A stretch of DNA of 64,000 bases from Lolium rigidum (taxonomy: Eukaryota > Streptophyta > Magnoliopsida > Poales > Poaceae), in contig NC_061510.1 of NCBI RefSeq assembly GCF_022539505.1, forward strand, positions 101,324,292-101,388,291, read 5' to 3'. Each line of letters opens with the position of its first letter. Position 1 is the stretch's first letter. The position numbers and the translations under genes are program-made. Below the pieces are notes generated by a model. The model had not been told where the DNA came from and ran no database searches. It was given only the letters and a program-made list of their open reading frames with translations. Below, piece by piece: positions 55,642 through 64,000 of this stretch.

Positions 55642-56826
55642 AAAACGGGTAAAAAGAGGAAAAACTGATGGCTTGAATAGGTGCCAGGTGTTTGAACGTT
55701 AGGCGGCGCCGTGCCGTGCGTGCGTCCGATTCAACCGGATTTGAGAAAGTTTCGCGTCCGCCTTCCTCCAGAACCTTCCCGCAGGGCGTAGGCTACCTCC
55801 ATTTATTCCACACGCGCGTGCGCGACCCAACGAGAAAGCAGAGGCGGTGTGTCGCAAGTCGTAAACTGACAGAGGCGGAGACGAAAGCAGAGGCTCGAGA
55901 GGCTTCGGAGGTCCGGATCGCAGCGGCGACGAAAGGTATTTCCTCCGAGTCTTCTCATGTTTCGTCCGTAGCATACGATACTTTTGATTGAGTGATGTTG
56001 TTGCGTGTTCATCCGGATTTCAATTTTCTAGTTTGATTCTATGATAGTTTTGCGCAAAGCTCATAACCTGCAGATCGTAGAGAGCCATAAGCCGCACACA
56101 CGCCATTAGAAAATATAAGTAGGTCAGGGTCGAGATATCCCAAATCCTGGCTTGCAAACTCATTATTTTAAAGGAATGGTTTGCAAACTCGTTAGATCTA
56201 TATATGACACGAGCAAGTTAAACGGAGACCCTCACGGTGTAGCAGTTTTTTTTACCCATTCAGGGCGTTGTGGATTCATTTTGGACTACAGTTGTCGCGA
56301 TAATTCAAGTTCATGGGATAACATATTTCACTGAATAAGCACGGTTATGTGGGATCTTTGAATTGTTGGAAAGGAAACTGTTGTGGGAACACATTTTTAA
56401 CCGTGAACTGAATACAAAATAAGGTTTGCAGCTATTAAGTACCCGGCTTTCAGACAAGCAAAATATTGTGCCAGTATATGCAAAAGAACATCGGTGAGAA
56501 ACAATTTGGAAATACATGTACAATAAGATCGTGGCCACCTCCTGTAAGGAAATAAGTTTGTCAAGGGCTGCAACTAATAAATTCAGATAGTGGTGCCAAA
56601 AAAGAATCTATCTTCGTTCCTGCAAATTGATCCATGGTTTTTTGCACGCCTGAAACTGGGCTATTCAGCTGAGTGCAGCTCAGAATAGACTATGCAGCAT
56701 AGTATGTTACACAGGCACAATACTTAAAAGTTTAGTTGCATGCTTTTTAAAAAAAAAAATCGTGCTTCTTATGTATATTTGAGTTTGTCTGGTGGTTATT
56801 GATTCATTTATCTGTCTGTTTTGCAG
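55642..56826 (+). other. Promoter, 5' UTR exon and first intron of the SR45a/Tra2-like gene
   Basis: A non-coding first exon is likely, ending GCGACGAAAG at about 55935 before GTATTTCC. The intron runs to TTTTGCAG at 56826, directly before the ATG. The start of transcription is not determinable; a GC-rich stretch at about 55695-55900 is the probable promoter/leader. Confidence 0.55.
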
Positions 56827-58649
56827 ATGTCGTACTCAAGAGGATCAAGGTAAGCATTATGACTTTCCACACTTTGTTTCTTTCATAAGTTCAGATATGT
56901 TATTATGATTATTGATCTCTGTAACTAGAAGAACTGAACCCTGCTCGTACTCTCCATCTTCATGCAGGCAAAGTAGCTACTCGAGGTATAGGAGTCGTTC
57001 TAGGTATGTCTTTATCCTTGACATCACTAATATGTTTGTACCCTTGTTCTAGGTTTTGTACTCTTAAGTATTTCTGTCTCTTGTAATATTATTGAGTTAT
57101 TTACTGTCTATCTAATATGTAGGAGTGTGGATTCAAGTGACATTGAAAACCCTGGGAACAATCTATATGTGACTGGTCTGTCATCTCGTATAACAGATCG
57201 AGATTTGGAGAAGCACTTCTCTGCTGAGGGAGAGGTAACCTTTGCAGACATATTTGCGGAGGGAAATGGTTTTACACATATGAAATAGATTGCTAACGAC
57301 TCCACAACTTCTTTCTGCTGGTTGTGCCACAGGTGATCGATGCAAGTATAGTACTTGACCCATGGACGAGGGAATCACGGGGGTTTGGATTTGTTACCAT
57401 GGCCACTCTCAAGGAGGCAGAACGCTGCATCAAGTATTTGGACAGTTCTGTGCTGGAAGGTCGTGTCATTACTGTTGAGAAGGTATTGTCACAAGATTGT
57501 TACTCCCTGATATTTTTCAATTTTCCTTCTATATGGGGTGGATTTTGTACGTACACATTAGCCTTCTCAGCTGAATATTTGAGTGCTCTTCTTGTTTCAA
57601 GATTTTGTTGACAGCAGCAGGTAGATGCCCGCAGCTGTTCTGCATCAAATTCAAAAGATACACAACCTAACAACGAAACCATGCTACCTCAACCAAAGGG
57701 TTGTACGCCTAACATCATATTATTTCCATATTGTTTGTGTTCTTCAGATTCCCAATATTATTGATCATGATTTTGATGTGAAAGACAACTAGCACTAATT
57801 TTGCTCCCTACTCCACAGGCAAAGAGAAGACGAGGTCGAAACCCAACACCTGGAAGGTATCTTGGCTCCAAATCGTCACGTGGTAAGCTGTTGTGACTTG
57901 ATTTATCTTGAACGTCTTAGCACCATTATTATGTGTCAGAAAGTAAGCAACCTTGACTATCTCTTTATATCACCGATCATTGACATACCATTATATTATA
58001 TATGGTGATACCAGGGCGGAGGTATTACCCAAGTATATCCCCTGTTAGGAGAGACCGTTACAGCTCACGGTACTCGCCTGAGTGGGAGCGAGAGCGGGAG
58101 CGGTCTTATTCTCCTTATAGCAGAGGACGATCGTACTCTCGCCATGACAGGAGGCAATCCTACTCACCTTATGGCATAAGGAGATCATGCAGTCCCTCCG
58201 ACAGGTCCAACTCTCCATACGAAAGGCGCAGATCATACTCCCCATATGGAAGGCGCAGATCATACTCTCCCTATGACAGGCATCGGTCATACTACTCACC
58301 TCGCCATGGTCATCGCTGCCGTTCGAGATCTCCCTACCGTTACGGAAGGCAGAGGTCACATTCCTATGGCCGTTCTGTTTCACCATACTACAGCAGGCGC
58401 TCTTCTCCTAGGGACAGAAGACGCGGCTATTCTCCAAGTGTGTCGCCGTGCACGAGCTACTCGCGCAGCTGCTCTCCAGTATCAGAAGAATCGAGGAGCT
58501 GTTCTCCGAGGAAAGGATATGACGAGGAAGTCAAGCAATCGCGCAGCAGGTCATCAGGCAAGAGACATTCTAGGGAAAGCTATGCTCACAGCCGCAGCTC
58601 CTACTCGAGGTCTGTTTCTAGGGAGCGCTCCAGCTCATCTGGGGCCTGA
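56827..58649 (+). CDS. SR45a: SR45a / transformer-2-like serine/arginine-rich splicing factor
   Basis: Exons: 56827-56849, 56968-57003, 57123-57234, 57333-57482, 57819-57882, 58015-58649, totalling 1020 nt (339 aa). The ATG follows a splice acceptor directly. The N-terminal RS segment (MSYSRGSRRQSSYSRYRS) leads to one RRM at about residues 30-107, with RNP2 LYVTGL and RNP1 RGFGFVTM. A basic linker (AKRRRGRNPTPGRYLG) follows, then a long C-terminal RS region. That region contains tandem SYSPYGRRR-type repeats (about 58110-58300) and SRS clusters near the end. The RS-RRM-RS layout is that of plant SR45a/Tra2 proteins, nuclear splicing regulators induced and alternatively spliced under heat and high light in other plants. 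A possible alternative cassette (57621-57699) lies in intron 4. Symbol choice among SR45a/Tra2 homologues is uncertain. Confidence 0.9.
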
Positions 58650-58973
58650 TGGTTTAGGCAGCAACGCCACCGTATTTTGTCGCAACCCTGGATTTATAAT
58701 GCTTTGTAGTAATCTCTGTTGCGCTCATGTAGGACGTGCAGAACTATATTTTGTCTTTATTCTGAACATACAAAACATAGGAGTATGTATGTTGATGTTA
58801 TGTTGTACTGGATATTGATATTTTGCTAATTTCGTGCCCATATAGTACTTGTGATCCAGTATTTGCTGGACTGGCATACATTCTACTGATGAGTTCTTTG
58901 TGAGGAGATATTTTCTAGTGTAAGAATTTGGATGAAAGAGAGTTCGACGCTACATAAATAACAAATGAACCGG
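58650..58973 (+). other. 3' UTR and downstream flank of the SR45a-like gene
   Basis: T-rich untranslated sequence following the TGA at 58647-58649. No clear canonical AATAAA; ATTTTGT and TGTATG near-upstream-like elements occur at about 58740-58800. Confidence 0.5.
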
Positions 58974-59362
58974 GAGTGGTGTTTTGGAACATGGGTGCGT
59001 ATGCTCCCTATATTTTGAAATGCATCTTATGTACATTTTAAATTTTAAAAAAAATGAAATAAAAAATTTGTACGTACATCTTCACGTGCTACGCGCTTAG
59101 AAAGTCGTTTCATAAAAAATCGACTTATCATGTGACGTGTGTAAAAAAGATAAAATTCAGTGCTAAAAATAATGCTTTTTACAAGATAAAGTTTCTCCTT
59201 TTTACATAGACCACAAAAAATATTGGTTTTTCGTGAAACTTAGCGAATGCACATACATTATGGAGATGTACATGTAGAATTTTTTATCCAATTTTTTTGA
59301 CATTTCGAAATATGTTTTTTTGGTAGAAGGAGCATACGCACCCGGGAACCGAATTGAATTTC
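58974..59362. mobile_element. MULE-type MITE
   Basis: Flanked by ACAAATGAACC (58963-58973 and about 59363-59373). Inverted termini share GGGTGCGTATGCTCC (near 59000 and near 59335). AT-rich interior. Its end motif is related to that of the MITE at 8697-9070. Confidence 0.82.
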
Positions 59363-59373
59363 TACAAATGAAC

Positions 59374-60051
59374 CAGAGAAAGAACCTTTGAGTGGATGAA
59401 AAAAGTTCTCCTCAATCAAGCAGAAGCTCTAAGGTACTCTAGCCATAATTCTATGGATAGAATCTAAATCTATATCTTTCTGAAATCTTGTTAAGTTTAC
59501 TTTGAACCGAGAAGGTGCTACGGAGCTTGCTTTTGCAGTTGCTCCACATAGCCTCTCGGACTTGCAACGTTGTAACACGCAACATGTTAAGTTCAGATAC
59601 AGACAATAAGTCAGAAAACAGTGACAAGCAAAGCAGGGGACAAATGGCAGCTAAGTTCCAGCCCAAGTCCCAGATAATCATGGGTGATACAAAACATTGT
59701 GCACAAATTACAGACGGTACAACTAATCTGACATGGTCATTCGTAGATCAATGATACAGTTGGTGCAAAACTGAAGAACAGAAAAATGCCACAGAACAGT
59801 ACAAAATGGTCACATTATTACAAAAATGTGCCTGAGCTTTGTCAAAATGGTATAGTAAATCCATGAAGACAGTTCGGAGTAATCTGTTATCCTCGAGCTT
59901 TCAGTTCTGTGATTGGCCCTGTGCCGTGGAATATCATTGTTGTAATAGAGTATCCAGGTTTGTGGACATTTCAAACATCCTATACCCTATCCAGAGAGTA
60001 GTCTGGCATCAAAAACATGTATGTACATTCAAACTGGTTGACCTTTTAGAT
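59374..60051. other. Spacer between convergent SR45a-like and COI genes
   Basis: No coding motif on either strand. The right part should be the COI 3' UTR. Confidence 0.45.
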
Positions 60052-61450
60052 TCAAACTGATGGATGGAGGGGAATAACCGACGGAGGTAAATCTGTTCTA
60101 GCCCCAGCCAGAGAGTAGTATGCCAGAATCTGTGCCTGGCCTGGCTGGCTTTGACTTGGTGCAGCAATAAACTCAATGTTCCAGAAGGGGCGTACCATTG
60201 CCATGAGCTCACCACCAGTAGGAGATGCTAAGTATCCCTGCACCCACAGATATCTGAGTGACTTCAGCTGTAACGCCGCGAGAGCAATTGCACGTTCACT
60301 GAAGCAGCAACTCCTTAGCTCCAATTTCTGCAAGCTTGGGCATCCTCTTGCGAATGCCAGCAGTCCATCATCAGAACTCCCAACATTTCCGAGCAACATG
60401 TAGCGGATGGTCTTGCTTAATTCACCAACATAGGAAAGGCCAACATCAGATAGAGCTCCAGGTCTCACATAAAATGCAAACCTCTGGAGTTTGGTGCATC
60501 CACTCAGCAAAGCACGAACCCCGTTGTCAAGGGGCATTTCGGTTATCTGCGGTTGTCTATCAAGCAGGACAAGTCGGAAGTCGTTCAGGTTTTTGCTGTA
60601 CGTACCAATGGCTTCTAGAGCTGCATTTGTAATGTCAGACACATGTACCGCCCAGTACTGCAAATCAGGGCAGCCTTCAGCTACAGCCCTCAATCCCACA
60701 TGTGTGACTCTACCATGTTCGTCCTCAAGACCTCCTTGGTCATCATCTCCTCTCTCTACTCTGAGTCTCTGTAATTTCTTGCAGGTCTGTGCAACAACTT
60801 CTAATCCTCGATCTCCTATCACATCTCTCACCTGTTCGAATTCAAAACGGAAACAAATTATCAGCATAACACGTTTGAGGCAGTATATTCACTATCCAAC
60901 CTCCAAACAGGAAAGATAGCAAAAGGAAAAAATCATGCAACATAGTCTGCCAGAACATACCTCCAGAACTTCAAGATTTGGACAGCGCTGGACTAACTGA
61001 CAGTGATCCTCTGTGGTAAGGAATGTAAACGTAAGGTCTAATTTCTTGAGTGCAGCGCAATATGGAAATAGTATCTGCATCTCATTTGTTCCCATGTAGT
61101 TAAAACTCAAGCGCTGTATCGAAGGAGGGAAATAGTAGTTATTGTAATTTCCACTCTGCCCGCCTTGATCCAGATAGTCCTCAAAGGAACCCCCAGCAAA
61201 TTCTTGTAGTGTTTCTGTTGTACGGAACAAATCGATCAGTTGAGGCATGGAACACTCGCTAATCTTCAGAATTTTCAGCCTTCGGCAATTGCGCACAAGG
61301 AGGGCAAGATATTCAGGGGATGCGTAGATATCTGTCAAGAAGAAATTCAGCGTCTCAAGGACACTATTGCTGGTAGCAAGCTCACGAAGCCATTCATCAT
61401 TTTCTTTCTCAGCAATTGTGCTTTCTTCAAGAAGTAATGTATCCAGTTTC
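60052..61450 (-). CDS. COI1: COI1/COI2-type jasmonate co-receptor F-box protein, exons 2 and 3 (partial gene)
   Basis: COI proteins are F-box/LRR subunits of SCF ubiquitin ligases that bind JA-Ile together with JAZ repressors in the nucleus. Two exons are visible. Exon 60961-61450 encodes KLDTLLLEESTIAEKENDEW, NSVLETLNFFLTD, NCRRLKILKISEC, LQEFAGGSFED, NNYYFPPSIQRLSFNYMGTN and DHCQLVQRCPNLEVLE. The last exon 60052-60831 encodes VRDVIGDRGLEVVAQTCKKL, RLRVERGDDDQGG, VHVSDITNAALEAIGT, FRLVLLDRQPQITEMPLDNG, FAFYVRPGALSDVGLSY, SLQKLELRSCCFSERAIA, LRYLWVQGYLASPTGGELMA and ILAYYSLAG, ending PPSVIPLHPSV. Together about 423 residues cover the C-terminal LRRs. The first exon (F-box, about 170 residues) lies beyond the right edge. 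The residue aligned with AtCOI1 Tyr386 is His here. Both exons are intact with canonical splice sites. Confidence 0.93.
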
Positions 61451-62693
61451 CTGCACATGACAACAAACATAACTGGTTAAACTAGTAACCTACGAATGCA
61501 CGCTCTTACAAAGAGTTCACAACACTAATTCTGTTTCAAACATCTGCCAAGTATCATATGAATGAGTTCTCTACAGAAGTGTCAGCGAATCAAACAAGTT
61601 GGGCACTCACTGTCAGACCAGAAATTACGTCAGTTAAAATCCACATTTCCTAATTCCTAACATTCTAAAGCTAGAGTTCATCCCCAATTCCTAAGAGTAC
61701 AAGGATGCTTTTACATCATGAAGAAAAGGTAATAAAAAAACGTTACACACACTGTTTCCCATCTCTCAGGGAAAAACACCTTATCTGAAGGGTTCCCTTT
61801 TGCAAACATTCCATCCATCAATCTTTTCCAAGAAGAAAAACACCATTCCTGAAGAGAAAATCCATCTAACAAAAAAAGTGCAACTACGTAATTCATCTCT
61901 AGGATGAGCAGGAGAAACTGTAATCGAGCTAATCCATGCTTAAATTACAGCAATTACAGTCCACATTTCCCAATTCCTAGTATTCTAAAGCTAGATTTCA
62001 TCCCCAATTCTTTAGAGTACCAAGATGTCTCTACATCATGGAGAAAGGGTAACAACAAAACGTTACACGCACTTTTACCCTTTTTCTCAGGGGAAAAACA
62101 CCTTACCGGATGGGTTCCCTTCTACAAACATCCCATCCATCAGCCTATTGCAATAAGGAAACACCATTTCCGAAGAGAAAATCCATCTAAAAAGGTGAAA
62201 CTACTAGTAATTCATCTGCAGGACAAGCACGGGAAACTGTAATCGAGCTAATCTATGCTTATCTGTCATCGAGAACTAGCAAGAGAATACAGGAAATGAG
62301 AAATCACTTGCAGGAGAAAATACTATTTCTAACGAGAAAATCCATCTAAAAACAAGCGAAACTACTGGTAATTGAACTCTAGGACAAGCAGGAGAAACTA
62401 TAATCGAGCCAGTCTATGCTTACCCGTGAACGAGAACAAGACGGGAAGTAAAAACATAAATTACGGCAATTAAAGTCCACATTTCCCAATTCCTAGTATT
62501 CTAAAAGCTAGAGTTCATCCCTAATTCCTAAGAGTAGCAAGATACTTTACAGAAGTGTCAGCGAATAAAACAAGTTGGGCAGTCACATCAAAGCAGAAAC
62601 TACGGCAGTTAAAGTCCATATTTCCCAATTCCAAGTATTCTAAAGCTAGAGTTCATCCCCAATTCCTAAGAGTACCAATATGTTTTTACATAA

Positions 62694-63032
62694 GAGGTCG
62701 TTTGGTATCCATCATTTTGGCCTGGAATCCTGGAATTCATTTTGGAATTCCATAGGTGGGCTGTTTGGTTGCCACAGAATTGGACCGTCATTTCATTTAG
62801 AAAATCCAGCAAAATGATGCCATGGGTAAACACAATTCCAAGCTCAAACCTGTCATTTTTGTTTCTCTATGAAAGCCATTTACAAATTCAATATTGAATT
62901 CTGCTGTCATTTGCAATTCCTGTGGCAACCAAACAAGTGTTTATTTCTGGAATTACAATGTAAATGAAATGAATACATGTATCATTTCAAAATGCTACAA
63001 ACGAAATGAAAGCCTGGCTTCCAAACGACTTC
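62694..63032. mobile_element. Tourist/Harbinger-type MITE in COI intron 1
   Basis: 339 bp with imperfect inverted ends GAGGTCGTTTGGTATCC and GAAGTCGTTTGGAAGCC (right end on minus), flanked by TAA (62691-62693 and 63033-63035). The surrounding repeat module is interrupted here relative to its other copies. Confidence 0.82.
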
Positions 63033-63719
63033 TAATAGAAAAGGTTACAACAAAATGTTACTCGCACTTGAGCCCCTTAACGGATGGGTTCCCTTTTGCA
63101 AACATCCCATTCATCAACCTTTTCCAAGAAGAAAAACGCAATTTCCGAAGAGAAAATCATCTAGGAACTAGCGAAACTACTAGTAATTCATCTGCACGAC
63201 AAGCAGGACAAACTGTAGTCAAGCTAATCTATGCTTATCTTCAACGAGAACAAGCACGGGAAGACGGGAAATGAGAAATCACTTGCAGGAGCAAACACTA
63301 TTTCCAAAGAGAATCCATTTAAGAACAAGCGAAACTACTAGTAATTCATCTGTAGGACAAGCAGGAGAAACTGTGATCAAGCTATCTGTGAACGAGAACA
63401 AGCACAGGAAGTTAAAACAGAAATTACAGCAATTAAAGTACACATTTCCCAATTCCTAGTATTATAAAGCTAGAGTTCATCCCCAATTCCTAAGAGTAAC
63501 AAGATGCTTTACAGAAATGTCAGCGAATCAAACAAGTTGGGCACTCACTGTCAAACCTGAAACTAAGGCAGTTAAAGTCCACATTTCCCAATTCCTTGTA
63601 TTCTGAAGCTAGAGTTCATCCCCAATTCCTAAGAGTACCAAGATATTTTTACATCATGAAGAAAAGGTTCCAACAAAACGTTACACGCACTTTTCCCCTT
63701 TTCTCAGGGAAAAAGCCCT

Positions 63720-63836
63720 TCTAAAATATAAGTGTCGCAACTTTATCTAGATGCGGATGTATCTACACAACAAAAATGTGTCTAGATACACTCGAATCTA
63801 GACAAAACTGTGACACTTATTTTGAAACGGAGGTAG
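63720..63836. mobile_element. Stowaway-type MITE, left terminus lost
   Basis: The right end TTATTTTGAAACGGAGGTAG is followed by TA. The left arm begins only at TTCTAAAATATAAGTGTC, lacking the outer CTCCCTCCG. The arms are mutually complementary (GTCTAGATACA/TGTATCTAGAT). Confidence 0.78.
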
Positions 63837-64000
63837 TACAAACATCCCATCCACCAACCTTTTCCAAGAAGAAAAACACCATTTCCGAAGTGAAAATCCA
63901 TCTAAAAACAAGTGAAACGACTAGTAATTCATCTGCAGGACCAGCACGAGAAACAGTAATCGAGCTAATCTATGCGTATGTGTGAACGAGAACAAGGATC

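Larger units (their letters stand above)
61451..64000 (-). other. COI intron 1 (part), occupied by a degenerate tandem-repeat array
   Basis: No exon signal from 61451 to the window end, so this is read as intron 1 of the COI gene. From about 61560 it is built of at least six diverged copies of a roughly 300-bp module. The module contains CCCAATTCCTAGTATTCTAA (about 61650, 61968, 62488, 62626, 63448, 63588), GTTCATCCCCAATTCCTAAG, AAAATCCATCTAAAAACAAG and AATTCATCTGCAGGACAAGC (about 61890, 62210, 62370, 63187, 63340, 63925). Two MITEs are inserted in it. Confidence 0.75.

Noticed and set aside
58045..58386. Minus-strand 113-codon ORF with Cys/His/Met repeats
   Set aside because: Antisense shadow of the RS-repeat region of the SR45a-like gene.
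61560..64000. Regular-looking repeats considered as a CRISPR-like array
   Set aside because: Plant nuclear DNA; the repeats are long, diverged and without constant spacers.

Overview
This window is nuclear DNA from a grass, most likely a pooid cereal of the Triticeae type. The evidence is intron-rich plant genes (a TASH3-like TPLATE-complex subunit, an SR45a/Tra2-like splicing factor, a COI-type jasmonate receptor and RAD23) set among nested grass transposons: Copia LTR elements with an initiator-Met-tRNA primer site, an L1-type LINE, Stowaway, Tourist/Harbinger and MULE MITEs, hAT, mariner, Helitron-like ends and a SINE with a 3' T-run. A 100-base assembly gap (N) lies at 48998-49097. All intron/exon models were read by eye from splice signals and family motifs; no alignment was run.

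Left part (1-26.7 kb, almost all on the minus strand). A RAD23 gene (ubiquitin receptor/DNA repair) was partially duplicated in tandem. The right copy (exon 1 at 26.5 kb, exons 2-5 at 12.8-11.8 kb) is a truncated pseudogene with an 8-bp deletion in exon 2. Its originally short intron 1 has been filled by a 5'-truncated LINE (12.9-21.7 kb), by a non-autonomous LTR element inside that LINE (13.1-17.9 kb), and by a Copia element just beyond the exon 1 splice donor (21.8-26.5 kb). The left copy (exon 1 at 11.5 kb, exon 2 at 9.1-9.2 kb) is open in both visible exons. It is interrupted in intron 1 by a LINE-like fragment and in intron 2 by a MULE MITE and a large mariner-like element whose far end lies off the window. 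That mariner carries a broken transposase and, within its intron, a Copia element (2.0-6.8 kb) and fragments of two host genes (DnaJ and a plastidic sugar transporter).

Middle part (26.7-36 kb). A segmental tandem duplication (27.1-31.6 kb and 33.0-34.8 kb) serves as a natural before/after record. One copy carries an hAT insertion with a perfect 8-bp target duplication and a Helitron-like 3' end, and the other copy shows both sites empty. Nested in the hAT is a Harbinger-type element (TSD TAA) carrying an intact ORF for a B3-like DNA-binding protein, the most unusual item here. A small intact single-exon gene of the Mpo1/DUF962 family follows at 35.0-35.4 kb.

Right part (36-64 kb). This is the gene-rich end: a 25-exon TASH3 gene (minus, 36.4-47.2 kb; the spliced CDS sums to 3543 nt, 1180 codons plus stop), an LRR receptor-like pseudogene ending in the gap, a transposon-rich spacer (Stowaway, MULE MITE, Helitron-like, SINE, non-autonomous LINE), the SR45a/Tra2-like gene (plus, 55.85-58.65 kb; CDS 1020 nt, 339 aa) and the last two exons of a COI1/COI2-type F-box/LRR gene (minus, 60.05-61.45 kb). 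The first COI exon is off the window behind an intron filled with a degenerate tandem-repeat array. These genes show no operon-like relationship. Their roles are separate: endocytosis, stress-responsive splicing, jasmonate perception, ubiquitin shuttling and fatty-acid alpha-oxidation.
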